The notes under the pieces: generated by a model | Databases searched by the model: none | What the model was told of the DNA's origin: nothing | What the model saw: the letters and a program-made list of their open reading frames with translations, nothing else | In this document: piece by piece, positions 53,629-62,641 of the stretch | Layout of the letters: the number at the start of each line of letters is the position of its first letter | Numbering within the stretch: position 1 is the stretch's first letter | Program-made: the position numbers and the translations under genes | DNA from: Oceanisphaera litoralis | GTDB lineage: Bacteria > Pseudomonadota > Gammaproteobacteria > Enterobacterales > Aeromonadaceae | Reading direction: 5' to 3' | NCBI RefSeq assembly: GCF_016907015.1 | Contig: NZ_JAFBBE010000009.1 | Location: 62,001 to 126,000, forward strand | Length of the DNA stretch: 64,000 nucleotides

Positions 53629-56600
53629 CTACTCACCCCTCCCAGCCCGTTTGCGTCCCGCGCCCAGTACCAGCATGCAGGGGGTGAGCAGCAGGGTCAG
53701 CAGGGTGGCGAAGGCCAGGCCGCCGGCGATGGCGCTGGACAGCTGGGTCCACCACTGGGTGGAGGGCGCCCCCAGACCCAGGCTGGGCGCCAGCAGATCC
53801 ACGTTCACCCCCAGCACCATGGGCATCAGCCCCAGCACTGTGGTAATGGCGGTCAGCAGTACGGGGCGCAGACGCAGACAACCGGTTTCCAGCGCCGCCT
53901 CGGTCGGGCTCATGCCCTCGGTGCGCAGCTGATTGAAGGTGTCGATCAGCACTATGTTGTTGTTCACCACTATGCCCGCCAGGGCGATGATACCCATGCC
54001 CACCATGACGATGCCGAACGACTGGCCATTCAGCAGCAGCCCCATCAGCACACCGGCGGTGGAAAACACGATGGCCGAGAGCACCAGTGCGGTCTGATAG
54101 AGGCTGTTGAACTGGGTCACCAGGATCAGCGTCATCAGGAAAATGGCCACCCCGAAGGCATAGGTCAGGAACTGCCCCGCCTCACGCTGATCCGCATCTT
54201 CTCCGGCCACCACCAGGCTGACGCCGTCGGGCAAGGCGGTCACTTGCCCCCTCAGGGCGTTCAGCCGCTCATCCAGCCGAAAACCGGCGGCAATATCGGC
54301 CTTGATGGTGATGGTTCGGCGGCCGTCCACCCGATGCAGGGTGCCGATTTTCGGCGCCGGTGTCAGGGTCACGAAATGGCTCAGCGGCACCTGGCCGCGC
54401 GGCGTCTTGAGGGTCAGCCGCGACAGCTGATCGAGCGAGCGCCAGTGTGGCGGTAGCCGCACCCGAATATCGACTTCGTCGCTGGCATCCTCGGGTCGGT
54501 AGGTCGCCAGTTTCAGGCCATTGGTCACCAGCTGCACCGCGTTACCCACGCTCAGCACGTCGGCCCCCAGCCGGGCGGCGGCCTCACGGTTGACGCTCAG
54601 CCGCCACTCGATGCCGGGCAGGCTGCGGTCGTCCTCGATGTCGATAAAACCACCCAGCTCTGCCATGGCCGAGCGCAGCATATCGGTGGCCGCCGCCAGT
54701 CTGCGCTCGTCGCCGCCCTTGAGTTGCAACTCCACCGGCTTGCCGGCCCCCGGCCCCATCTGTTGCTGTCTGAATTCCAGCACGACGCCGGAAATATCCT
54801 CGGTCAGTGCCAGCATGGTGCCCTTGATGGCGCCGGCCGGCCGGCGCAGATACCAGTCAATGAACTGAAACTGCAGCACCCCGATCACATCGGTACCCAT
54901 CTGGTTGTCGACCCGGGCAAAACTGCGGGCATACAGCGCCTTGACTTCGCTCAGCCCCTGCAAGCGTCCTTCCACCTCGCGCAAGATGGCGTCTTTTTCA
55001 TACACCGACAGATCGCCCCGGGCACGCACCTGCAGTTGAGCACTGTCCGGCTCGATGGACGGAAAAAACTCCACCCCGAGGTTGAAGCGGGCATAACCGC
55101 CATAAATAAGCCCGATCAGCGCCAGGGTGCCAATCAGGGCCAGACCGGGCCGTTGCAACAAGCAGCCAAGCAGGCGTCGGTAGTGGCGGAGCCCCGGCAC
55201 CCTGACCGGCTCCCTGGCGCGGGTTCTGTGTCGGCTGAGGCCGCCCATGGTGGGCAGGAAGATCAACGCCATGGCCAGGGAGGCCAGCAAACAGATGATA
55301 ACGGTAGCGGGCAGGTATTTCATGAACTCCCCCACCACACCGGGCCAGAACAGCAGCGGCACAAACACCGCCAGGGTGGTGGCGGTGGAGGCAATCACCG
55401 GCCAGCTCATGCGGTGAGCGGCGTTGATCCAGGCCTGCTTCGGTTTCTGCCCCTCGTGCAGATGGCGGTCGGCCAGTTCCGACACTACTATGGCGCCATC
55501 CACCAGCATGCCGGCCACCAGGATCAGCGAGAACAGCACTATGATGTTCATGGTGAAATCGATGGCCCAGATGATCAGAATGCCGGTAAGAAAGGCGCCG
55601 GGAATGGTCAGCCCCACCATGATGGCCGAGCGGGCCCCCATGGTGGCCAGGATCAGGATCAATACCAGCACCACGGCGGTAAGCACGTTGTTGAGCAGGT
55701 CTGCGAGCATCTCCTCAATCTGCACGGATTGATCCATGATGTAGTTGATTTCCACCCCCGGCGGCAACAAGGGGCCGGCCTCCGCCAGCAGTGTCTTGAC
55801 CCGGGCTATGGTATTGATGATGTTGGCGCCGGCGCGCTTGCTGACCTCCAGCACCAGTCCCGGCTTGCCGTTGATACGGGCGAAGCCGGTCGGATCCTTG
55901 AAGGTACGGCGCAGGGTGGCCACATCGCCGAAGGTCACCACCTGGTCGCCGCTGACTTTGATCGGCAGGCCCAGTATGTCGTCCAGATCCTCTATGACGC
56001 CGGGCACCTTGATCGCCAGGCGGCCGGCGCCGGTATCCAGGCTGCCGGCGGCGACCAGCCGGTTGTTGCGCGACACCAGATTGAACAATGCCGTGTAGTC
56101 GATGCCGTAGCCGCCCAGCACCTGGGGGTCGACCAGAATTTCCAGCAGGTCTTCCCGGTCACCGCCGATGTCCACCTCCAGCACCTCGGCAATGCCTTCA
56201 ATCTCGTCTTTCAGTCGCCGGGCCGTCATCACCAGCTCGGCTTCCGACAGCGGACCGGACAGGGCCACCGACAGCACAGGAAACAGCGCCACGTTGATTT
56301 CGTTCACTATCGGCTCGTCGGCTTCCTGCGGCAGCGTGCTGCGCGCCGAATCGACCTTTTCCCGCACATCCTGCAATGCCTGTTTGGGGTCGAAGCCGGC
56401 ATCGAATTCCAGCATCACCGAGGCATAGCCCTCGCTGGCGATGGAGGTCATTTTCTTCACCCCCTCCAGGGTATGCAGCTCCTGCTCCATGGGACGCACC
56501 AGCAGCCGCTCGCCGTCTTCCGGGCTGATGCCTTCCAGCCGCATGGACACATACATCATGGGGATGGTCACATCCGGGTTGGCTTCCTTGGGAATGGCCT

Positions 56601-56691
56601 GATAGGCGCCGTACCCCCCGAGCAGTAGAAAAACAAAGGCCATCAGGGTGGCGCGGCTGCGATACACCGCCGCGGCAATCAGCGCCCTCAT
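53629..56691 (-). CDS. RND-family efflux permease
   Basis: 1020 residues, AcrB/MdtB-like inner-membrane pump of about 12 segments with two periplasmic loops. PKEANPDVTIPMMYVSMRLEGISPEDGERLLVRPMEQEL near the N-terminus is typical of the non-AcrB HAE-like group. Oddity: TM4 reads VAGMLVDGAIVVSELADR, one Asp where AcrB has an Asp-Asp pair; this VDG form occurs in some RND subgroups. The adaptor gene overlaps upstream by 4 bp. No outer-membrane factor is encoded here. The substrate is unknown. Confidence 0.9.
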   Translation of the reverse strand: MRALIAAAVYRSRATLMAFVFLLLGGYGAYQAIPKEANPDVTIPMMYVSMRLEGISPEDGERLLVRPMEQELHTLEGVKKMTSIASEGYASVMLEFDAGFDPKQALQDVREKVDSARSTLPQEADEPIVNEINVALFPVLSVALSGPLSEAELVMTARRLKDEIEGIAEVLEVDIGGDREDLLEILVDPQVLGGYGIDYTALFNLVSRNNRLVAAGSLDTGAGRLAIKVPGVIEDLDDILGLPIKVSGDQVVTFGDVATLRRTFKDPTGFARINGKPGLVLEVSKRAGANIINTIARVKTLLAEAGPLLPPGVEINYIMDQSVQIEEMLADLLNNVLTAVVLVLILILATMGARSAIMVGLTIPGAFLTGILIIWAIDFTMNIIVLFSLILVAGMLVDGAIVVSELADRHLHEGQKPKQAWINAAHRMSWPVIASTATTLAVFVPLLFWPGVVGEFMKYLPATVIICLLASLAMALIFLPTMGGLSRHRTRAREPVRVPGLRHYRRLLGCLLQRPGLALIGTLALIGLIYGGYARFNLGVEFFPSIEPDSAQLQVRARGDLSVYEKDAILREVEGRLQGLSEVKALYARSFARVDNQMGTDVIGVLQFQFIDWYLRRPAGAIKGTMLALTEDISGVVLEFRQQQMGPGAGKPVELQLKGGDERRLAAATDMLRSAMAELGGFIDIEDDRSLPGIEWRLSVNREAAARLGADVLSVGNAVQLVTNGLKLATYRPEDASDEVDIRVRLPPHWRSLDQLSRLTLKTPRGQVPLSHFVTLTPAPKIGTLHRVDGRRTITIKADIAAGFRLDERLNALRGQVTALPDGVSLVVAGEDADQREAGQFLTYAFGVAIFLMTLILVTQFNSLYQTALVLSAIVFSTAGVLMGLLLNGQSFGIVMVGMGIIALAGIVVNNNIVLIDTFNQLRTEGMSPTEAALETGCLRLRPVLLTAITTVLGLMPMVLGVNVDLLAPSLGLGAPSTQWWTQLSSAIAGGLAFATLLTLLLTPCMLVLGAGRKRAGRGE

Positions 56692-57785
56692 GGCACCGGC
56701 TCCGCGTCGCGTACTCGCACCCCTTCACCTTCGGTCACAAAGCCCGCTCCCCGGGTGATGAGACGCACCGACGCGGGCAGGCCACCGATCCAGGCTTCGT
56801 CGGGGGTAATACCGAGCAGGGTGACCGGCACCCATTGCATGCGATCCTGTTCATCCACGATATGGACTCCCGGACGGCCATTAGCGTCCAGTGCCAGCAG
56901 CGCCGGCGACAGCCGATAGGCGGGCCGCAGCGACAGCGCTATGTTCAGCTCGGCACTGGCCCCCGCCACCCGCCAGCCCCGGGGATTATCCAGCCGGGCT
57001 TCCAGCATGAAGCTGCGGGTATTCACATCGGCAGACTGGGCGACAAACTCCAGTTCGCCCGTCAGTTCACGGCCATCCAGCAGCACCGCCGTCACCGGTA
57101 AGCCGGGAGCGAGCTCGGCCACCTGCTGCTGAGGCGCGGCGGCGCTGAGCTTGAGGGTGGAGACATCCACCAGGGTCAGCAGCACGTCACCGGTCTGTAC
57201 AAACTGCCCCAGCTCCACCGGCAGTGCGTCAATACTGCCGGTAAAGGGGGCCTCGATGCGGGTATGACTCAACGCCAGCCGGGCCTCGGCCAATCCGGCT
57301 TCCGCCATGGCGGCGGCCGACTTCAATGCCAGATAATCGGTTTCGGAAATCATTTGGTTGCGACGCAGCCGGGTAGCCGCGGTCACTTCGGCCTGGCGCA
57401 GCCGGTATTCCGCCTCGGCCCGAGCCAGCTTGACCGTACGACCGTCGTCGCTCAGGGTGAGCAGGGGGTCGCCCTCGGTCACCGTTTGCCCGAGCCTGGG
57501 CAGCCTGGTAAGGGTGCCGCTTGCCCGGGTTCGCATCACCAGGGTACGGTGGGGCAGCAACTGCCCCTGCAGTACCACGCCGGGCTGATAGGGCTCGGCA
57601 TCGAAGGCCATCACCTCGACATGAAATTCCTCGGCGGTCGACACCGGCTCTGCCGCCGGTGCTTCCACCTGCGCCTGATAACGCTCGCCCCGCCACAGCC
57701 AGAACAGCACCACCGCCACCACCAGTAGCAGCCAGCCCAATCCCTTGTGTCGCGCCAGCCATCGCGTGAACGCCTCCACTGCCAT
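56688..57785 (-). CDS. RND periplasmic adaptor (MFP) subunit
   Basis: 365 residues. An N-terminal membrane anchor (GLGWLLLVVAVVLFWLWRG), lipoyl/barrel parts (YQPGVVLQGQLLPHRTLVMRTRASGTLTRLPRLGQTVTEGDPLLTL), a helical hairpin (LARAEAEYRLRQAEVTAATRLRRNQMISETDYLALKSAAAMAEAGLAEARLAL), then GFVTEGEGVRVRD at the end. It bridges the pump to an outer-membrane channel. Its stop overlaps the pump start as ATGA, so the two are coupled. Confidence 0.9.
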   Translation of the reverse strand: MAVEAFTRWLARHKGLGWLLLVVAVVLFWLWRGERYQAQVEAPAAEPVSTAEEFHVEVMAFDAEPYQPGVVLQGQLLPHRTLVMRTRASGTLTRLPRLGQTVTEGDPLLTLSDDGRTVKLARAEAEYRLRQAEVTAATRLRRNQMISETDYLALKSAAAMAEAGLAEARLALSHTRIEAPFTGSIDALPVELGQFVQTGDVLLTLVDVSTLKLSAAAPQQQVAELAPGLPVTAVLLDGRELTGELEFVAQSADVNTRSFMLEARLDNPRGWRVAGASAELNIALSLRPAYRLSPALLALDANGRPGVHIVDEQDRMQWVPVTLLGITPDEAWIGGLPASVRLITRGAGFVTEGEGVRVRDAEPVP

Positions 57786-57863
57786 CGGTGATATTCCCTA
57801 TCGAATAGAGTAGATATTCAGCATAACAGCTCGGCGAAAACGAACAGCGGGAAACAGGGCAAC

Positions 57864-57932
57864 GAGGGGTGAGGGATGAGGAGTAAGGGGTGAGGCGTGA
57901 GGGGTGAGGCGTGAGGGCTGAGGGCTGAGGCG
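57864..57932. repeat. GTGAGG-rich imperfect tandem repeat
   Basis: About nine imperfect copies of GGGTGAGG/GCGTGAGG, next to the purK terminator; related in sequence and position to the TGTGAGG array at 1526-1574. Confidence 0.75.
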
Positions 57933-57935
57933 TGT

Positions 57936-57964
57936 AACAAAAAGCCCCGCCGAAGCGGGGCTTT
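57936..57964 (-). terminator. purEK terminator
   Basis: On the minus strand, AAAGCCCCGC / GCGGGGCTTT with a TTCG loop followed by TTG, 6 nt after the purK stop. Confidence 0.88.
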
Positions 57965-57969
57965 GGGGC

Positions 57970-59037
57970 TCAGTCGAGCTGGCTGCGCAGCCAGTTCAGT
58001 ACCTGAACGTAGTTGGCCGGCAGCAGGGGTTGCAACTGGTCCAAGGCGGTTTTGGTGTCTGCATGGTTGTCGAGGCAGAAGTTGATGTGCCCTACCTTGC
58101 GGCCGGGACGCACCTCCTTGCCGTACCAGTACAGTTCGGCACCGGGTACCGACAGCCAGGCATCGTTGCGCTCGGTACCCACCAGGTTCACCATGACGCT
58201 GGTGTTTTTAACGGTGGGCTGTACCAGGGGTAACCTGGCCACGGCACGCAGATGGGCCTCGAACTGGCTCATGTTGGCACCGGCCTGGGTCCAGTGACCG
58301 CTGTTGTGTACCCGCGGCGCCAGTTCGTTGATCAGCAGGTGATCGCCGACCCGGAAACATTCCATCGCCATCACGCCCACGTAATCGAGGTCGTTCATCA
58401 GGGTGCCCAGCATGCGCTCGGCTTCCGCCTGCAGATGTGCCAGCCGCGCCAATGGCGCGACCGAACCCAGCAGAATGCCGTTCACATGCAGGTTCAGGGT
58501 CAGCGGATAGAAGAAACACTGGCCGTCGGCACCACGCATGCCCACCACCGACATTTCTTCGTCGAAGTCGATGGCCTGTTCGGCAATGGCCTGCTCGTGC
58601 CAGTCGTCGGGAATGGCGTCCAGGCCCGGCTCGCGCAGCCAGTGCTGACCCCGGCCGTCATAGCCGCCGGTGCGGCGCTTGAGCAGCACCCGCTCGCCCA
58701 ATTTCTGATGCAGTGCGTCGGCGCTGGTGTCGGTTTCAACCAGCTGCCAGGGCGCGGTGGCGAGGCCCAGCTTGTCGATCAACGATTTCTGAGTAAAGCG
58801 GTCGGCCAGCACGGGGAAGGTATCGAGGTTCACAAACGCTGGATGGGCGGCCAGTTGACGGGTGGCGGCGGTGTCCGGCCACTGTTCCCGCTCGGCGGTC
58901 ACCTGTTCGTGGGGCTGCAGCGGAAAGGTCTCTTCCGACGCTATGTCCACCGGGCATACGTCGAGATCAAGCGGCATGCCGGCGTGTTTCAGCATCTGGC
59001 CCAGTTGGCCGGCGCCCAGTACCCAGATACGGCTCAT
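57970..59037 (-). CDS. purK: 5-(carboxyamino)imidazole ribonucleotide synthase PurK
   Basis: 355 residues. ATP-grasp enzyme that carboxylates AIR to N5-CAIR in purine synthesis. N-terminal [32 protein letters not shown] (ATP-binding loop), and [17 protein letters not shown] are PurK motifs. The start at 59037 overlaps purE by 4 bp (ATGA). The longer frame to 59145 lies wholly inside purE. Confidence 0.96.
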   Translation of the reverse strand: MSRIWVLGAGQLGQMLKHAGMPLDLDVCPVDIASEETFPLQPHEQVTAEREQWPDTAATRQLAAHPAFVNLDTFPVLADRFTQKSLIDKLGLATAPWQLVETDTSADALHQKLGERVLLKRRTGGYDGRGQHWLREPGLDAIPDDWHEQAIAEQAIDFDEEMSVVGMRGADGQCFFYPLTLNLHVNGILLGSVAPLARLAHLQAEAERMLGTLMNDLDYVGVMAMECFRVGDHLLINELAPRVHNSGHWTQAGANMSQFEAHLRAVARLPLVQPTVKNTSVMVNLVGTERNDAWLSVPGAELYWYGKEVRPGRKVGHINFCLDNHADTKTALDQLQPLLPANYVQVLNWLRSQLD

Positions 59038-59528
59038 GCTTCCTCCCGCGGGTCGGGGTTGCTCAATACGGTCTCGGTCTGCGCCTGGCGGAAGGCCTCC
59101 AGCCGTTCGGCCAGGGCCGCGTCGTTGTTGGCCAGGATCTGGCATGCCATCAGGCCCGCGTTGAAGGCGCCGGCCTCGCCGATGGCCAGGGTGCCCACGG
59201 CCACGCCCTTGGGCATCTGCACAATAGACAACAAGCTGTCCATGCCGTTGAGCGCCCGGCTTTGCACCGGTACACCCAGCACCGGCAATCGGGTCTTGCA
59301 GGCAACCATGCCCGGCAGGTGAGCGGCGCCGCCGGCACCGGCGATGATAACTTCAAAACCGCGATCCACGGCCTGTTCGCCAAATTCCATCAGTCGGTCT
59401 GGGGTGCGGTGCGCCGACACCACTTCCACTTCATAGGCGACCTGCAGTTTATCCATGATTTCCGCAGCACCCTGCATGGTGGGCCAATCACTCTTGGAAC
59501 CCATGATGACGGCAACTTTTGCTTGCAT
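59034..59528 (-). CDS. purE: N5-CAIR mutase PurE
   Basis: 164 residues. It rearranges N5-CAIR to [39 protein letters not shown] and [17 protein letters not shown] are the family active-site strands, including the SxH and GxHxP motifs. First gene of purE-purK. No clear PurR box was found upstream; the stretch contains a short repeat of GTCTCAACAAC (59559-59594). Confidence 0.96.
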   Translation of the reverse strand: MQAKVAVIMGSKSDWPTMQGAAEIMDKLQVAYEVEVVSAHRTPDRLMEFGEQAVDRGFEVIIAGAGGAAHLPGMVACKTRLPVLGVPVQSRALNGMDSLLSIVQMPKGVAVGTLAIGEAGAFNAGLMACQILANNDAALAERLEAFRQAQTETVLSNPDPREEA

Positions 59529-59999
59529 GACTACTCCTGTTCAACAGCGTTTTAACGACGTCTCAACAACATCTCGATAACGTCTCAACAACGTTCAGCA
59601 TTTTTGGTGGATCCGGGGGAGCGCGGATTATAACGAAAGGGGGGGATGGCGGCTAGTCGGCTAATGGTGTGTAGGTGGACATTACCCGAACGTAACGGTA
59701 ATATGCTTCGTCCTCAAAAGTAAACATCACGTATACACAGGAGGTGTCCGCCCCATGATTGGTGCCATCGAAGCGTTACCCTAGTCACGACCATCAGTGT
59801 CGTCGACCGCACATTACCAGGCTATCGCCAACGTCTCTAAGCCATTGTTCTTACTTACTGCCGATCCGTTTTCTACGGGATCTTCGCGTCCGTTGCCGCT
59901 AGCCAGGTCGTCTTAACCTGCGTCAGGTCAGGTGCCGTTTACTCGGCCGCCTCGGCCTGTACGTATGCCCGTTTCACTCGTATGAACAGGGAGATGAAC
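59529..59999 (+). other. 470-bp gap: divergent promoter region and long structured leader of the symporter
   Basis: Holds a repeat of GTCTCAACAAC (59559-59594), an inverted repeat ATTACC-N10-GGTAAT (59681-59702) that could be an operator, and from about 59703 a leader of some 290 nt to the symporter. In the leader is a 9-codon ORF with a very strong Shine-Dalgarno, then a hairpin GATCCGT / ACGGGATC with one bulge (59863-59882). The repeated GGTC/AGGTC stretch near 59905-59930 may fold further. I know no riboswitch family with this pattern. Confidence 0.5.
59755..59784 (+). CDS. Possible leader peptide, 9 residues
   Basis: ATG then nine codons encoding MIGAIEALP and a TAG. AGGAGGTG (59739-59746) is a perfect anti-16S match 8 nt before the ATG, better than the site of the symporter itself. 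It ends 215 nt before the symporter start, as expected of a translation-coupled or attenuator leader. The codons show no run of one amino acid. Coding status is inferred from the ribosome site alone. Confidence 0.4.
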   Translation: MIGAIEALP

Positions 60000-61691
60000 T
60001 TGGAACTCTATCAATTTTCCAGCACCACTGTGCTGCTGTTGCTGGCCGCCTTCTACGGCGGTACCTATTTGATCACCACCTTTATCAAGAAAGAACAGGA
60101 AGATACCGACGCCTTCATGGTCTCCAACCAGAGCGTCGGCTTCGGCATAGGCGCGGCCAGCATGACCGCCACCTGGATCTGGGCGGCGTCCTTCTATGCC
60201 GCCGCCACCTCCGGCTATACCTATGGCGTGTCCGGCCCCCTGCACTACGGTCTCTGGGGCGCGCTGATGATACTGTTCATCTATCCCTTCGGCCGCCGTT
60301 TCCGTGCCCTGGCCCCCAAGGCACATACTCTGGGTGAAATCATTCACGCCCGTCACGGTTCCTCCAGCCAGTTGATCCTGGCGCTGTCCAATCTGCTCGG
60401 CAGCCTCATCAGCCTGATGGTGAACTTCACCGCCGCCGGTGCCCTGGTGTCTGTGCTGTCGCCGCTGTCGTTTCAGGCCGGCGTCATCATCGCCGGCGCA
60501 GGCGTACTAAGCTACACCCTCTGGTCCGGTTTCCGCGCTTCCGTACTCACCGATTTCGCCCAGCTTATCGCCCTCATGGCCATCGCCGTGGTGATCATTC
60601 CGGCGGTACTGTTCGCCATGGGGGGCCCCACCGAGATGCTCAATGGCTTTGACAAGCTCAGCCTGCAACAGGCCGATCTGTTCTCGACCGACGCCATACT
60701 GCATCAGGGCGCCCCCTATTTTGTGGCGGTGCTGGCCTATGCCATCGGTAATCAGACCATTGCCCAGCGGCTGTTTGCGGTGAATGAAAAACACATCAAA
60801 CCCACCTTCATCACCGCCACCCTGGGGTACGGTGCCATTGTGATTGGCCTCGGCATGATCGGTCTGATGGCCCTGACCACAGGGGTTGAGCCGCTGAACG
60901 GCAACATGAATAACCTGATCCCGCAGATGGTGTCTTCCTACCTGCCGCCGGTGTTTATCGGGCTCTTCTTTATTCTGGTGATCGGCTCCCTGTCGTCCAC
61001 CGCCGACTCGGATCTGTCGGCGCTGTCGGCCATCATGATGGCCGATGTCTACGGCAAGAACATCGCCAAAGGCAAGGTCGACCCCAGGCGCATGTTGTTT
61101 ATCGGCCGTCTGACCATGGTCGCTGCCACCATGATCGGTATCATTTTTGCCAGCTTCTCGTTTGATATTCTGGTGATGCTGGTGTTTGTGGGCGCGCTCT
61201 GGGGCGCCATCGTGTTCCCGGTTATCGCCAGTTGCTTCTGGAACCGGGTCACCAATCGTGCCTTTACCGGCTCGGTGATTGCCGGCCTGCTGATGTTCTG
61301 CGTAGCCCGCTTCGAGCTGCTGCCGATGACCGGCGCCATTGCCGTGCTGTTCGAGCTGCTGGCCAGCATGGGCGGTGGTGTGGTGATCGGCCTGATGGTG
61401 TTCGGCTTCTGTGGCACCCGTGCCGGTTTTGTGGCCGGCATTATTGCCGGGGTGGCGCTGATGTTCTTTGCCACCGGCTTCCTGCGGGAATACACGGTGC
61501 TGCTGTCGTCTCTGGTGGCCTACGGTGTCAGTACCCTGGTGTGCGTGGTGATGAGCCTGATGCAACGCCAGGAATTCGACTTCGATCTCATTGCCCAGCG
61601 GGTCGGCCACTATGACGACAGGGCCGATATCAAGCCCCTGGCCGGAAAGGCCAATATGAATTCCCCTCGTTTTGCCAAGGAGTCCTCATGA
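60000..61691 (+). CDS. Sodium:solute symporter (SSS family)
   Basis: 563 residues from TTG at 60000, with GGGAG 6 nt upstream; ATG at 59982 or 59994 are alternatives with poorer ribosome sites. About 13 membrane segments of the PutP/SSS type: GGTYLITTFIKKEQEDTDAFMVSNQSVGFGIGAASMTATWIWAASFY, FILVIGSLSSTADSDLSALSAIMMADVYG with the Na+-site Ser/Thr. The substrate cannot be told; relatives carry urea, proline, acetate or other solutes. Its stop overlaps a small membrane protein gene by 4 bp. Confidence 0.88.
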   Translation: MELYQFSSTTVLLLLAAFYGGTYLITTFIKKEQEDTDAFMVSNQSVGFGIGAASMTATWIWAASFYAAATSGYTYGVSGPLHYGLWGALMILFIYPFGRRFRALAPKAHTLGEIIHARHGSSSQLILALSNLLGSLISLMVNFTAAGALVSVLSPLSFQAGVIIAGAGVLSYTLWSGFRASVLTDFAQLIALMAIAVVIIPAVLFAMGGPTEMLNGFDKLSLQQADLFSTDAILHQGAPYFVAVLAYAIGNQTIAQRLFAVNEKHIKPTFITATLGYGAIVIGLGMIGLMALTTGVEPLNGNMNNLIPQMVSSYLPPVFIGLFFILVIGSLSSTADSDLSALSAIMMADVYGKNIAKGKVDPRRMLFIGRLTMVAATMIGIIFASFSFDILVMLVFVGALWGAIVFPVIASCFWNRVTNRAFTGSVIAGLLMFCVARFELLPMTGAIAVLFELLASMGGGVVIGLMVFGFCGTRAGFVAGIIAGVALMFFATGFLREYTVLLSSLVAYGVSTLVCVVMSLMQRQEFDFDLIAQRVGHYDDRADIKPLAGKANMNSPRFAKESS

Positions 61692-61819
61692 GCGAACTGA
61701 TGTTAGGCGCCTATATTCTGATCTGGCCCGCCCTCACCCTGTGGATACTGCTGCTGATTTGCAAGGCGGTACTCAAGGATGTGCACGAGGCTAAAAAGGA
61801 AAACCGCGACCTAGTGTAA
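61688..61819 (+). CDS. Small partner subunit of the symporter, 43 residues
   Basis: MSELMLGAYILIWPALTLW then ILLLICKAVLKDVHEAK and KENRDLV: one membrane helix and a charged tail. It overlaps the symporter stop as ATGA, so it is translationally coupled. Proteins of this size and shape are found behind SSS symporters and are annotated as putative transporter small subunits; their role is unproven. A strong terminator follows. Confidence 0.8.
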   Translation: MSELMLGAYILIWPALTLWILLLICKAVLKDVHEAKKENRDLV

Positions 61820-61847
61820 TCACAGGTATCACGGCGTGTACAACGAC

Positions 61848-61875
61848 AAAGGCGGGCCCAAGGGCCCGCCTTTTT
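61848..61875 (+). terminator. Symporter operon terminator
   Basis: AAAGGCGGGCCC / GGGCCCGCCTTT stem with a two-base loop, then TT; 29 nt after the small subunit stop. Confidence 0.9.
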
Positions 61876-61880
61876 AATGG

Positions 61881-61975
61881 TCAGTAAAAGCTCTGCAGCC
61901 AGCAGAGATAAAAAGCGTTGCCGTGGTGGCCATAGGTCAGGAATTCGATGTTGATGTTTGTGTGCGGCGATTAGA
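61881..61975 (-). pseudogene. Orphan C-terminal gene fragment
   Basis: On the minus strand, from a stop at about 61970, the frame reads NINIEFLTYGHHGNAFYLCWLQSFY and ends at TGA (61881-61883). It reads like the last 25 residues of a real protein, but no 5' part exists: an in-frame stop and AT-rich DNA precede it. It may be a host gene cut by arrival of the neighbouring AT-rich cassettes. The parent family is not recognised. Confidence 0.3.
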
Positions 61976-62076
61976 TTTTTTTATATAAATAGGCAGAGCT
62001 GAGGCTTAAATTCAGCAAAAATGCTAACGTCGCTAGTAGAGGCGCAGCTTTGCTGCGTCCTGCTTACTGGCTTTTT

Positions 62077-62550
62077 TTATATTTTTTGTGCAACATAATT
62101 TGGCACATCAATTTTTTCTCCACCATTCGTAAAGTGAGAATCAAAACCGTATGCCATTTTTTCTAAAGGTGCCTCACCATAGCCCACCGTTTTAATTTCA
62201 GTAATGTAGCGTTCTATAAATGGTATTGCACCTAAATATCCCCATTGTGCAACATGGACAAGCTCATGAAAGTGTAAACGTAAATTTGATGCTAGATGAG
62301 GGAGAATGTAATAAGTATTTTTATACGTAATTCCGTGTACTTCCATATCAATAAAATTACCCAACCCCATTTGTCGCAATTCAGGAAAATTAGGTTTAGG
62401 GATTGTATCGACAACTACAAAATATGCCTGCTGGAGAAACTCTAGAGAATAAAAACCGCTGAAATCATCAAAAAACTTAGAACAAGAAATCCTTTGCCCT
62501 TGATACTCAAGATTAGTCTGATCAATCCACTGCTCAATTTTATGCAACAT
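62077..62550 (-). CDS. Putative zinc metallopeptidase-like cassette protein (HExxH)
   Basis: 157 residues, AT-rich coding unlike the neighbours to the left. HELVH at 95-99 within RLHFHELVHVAQWGY is a zincin HExxH motif, and the following YGEAPLEKMAYGFDSHF may provide the third ligand Glu, as in NPxExEA-type peptidase families. No signal peptide is seen, so it is predicted cytosolic. Start at 62550 has GGAG 6 nt upstream. It lies between attC-like sequence on its 5' side and a weak hairpin (GGACGCAGC / GCTGCGCC) with CGTTAGC downstream, as an integron cassette. The substrate is unknown. Confidence 0.65.
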   Translation of the reverse strand: MLHKIEQWIDQTNLEYQGQRISCSKFFDDFSGFYSLEFLQQAYFVVVDTIPKPNFPELRQMGLGNFIDMEVHGITYKNTYYILPHLASNLRLHFHELVHVAQWGYLGAIPFIERYITEIKTVGYGEAPLEKMAYGFDSHFTNGGEKIDVPNYVAQKI

Positions 62551-62568
62551 ACGATACTCCAGAAAAAG

Positions 62569-62641
62569 ATAAAGCCGCCAACACAGACGAGCGTAGCGAG
62601 TCCAGCCAGCTTGCTGGCGGTTGTGATTGGCCTTGTTAGAC
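62569..62641 (-). other. attC-like recombination site 2 (degenerate)
   Basis: On the minus strand it opens with GTCTAAC (R''), which overlaps the RDD gene stop codon, then GGCCAATCACA pairs with TGTGTTGGC about 35 nt later around CTCGCTACGCTCG. The expected closing GTTRRRY is imperfect (GTTGGCG). Position between two cassette-like genes supports attC. Confidence 0.5.

Noticed and set aside
54724-56628. 634-codon plus-strand frame opposite the RND pump
   Set aside because: Antisense shadow; Gln/His/Gly-rich and lacking any motif, while the minus-strand pump is unambiguous.
59841-59999. In-frame N-terminal extension of the symporter
   Set aside because: The frame is open from 59841, but it has no usable start with a ribosome site and does not look like the family N-terminus; treated as leader RNA.
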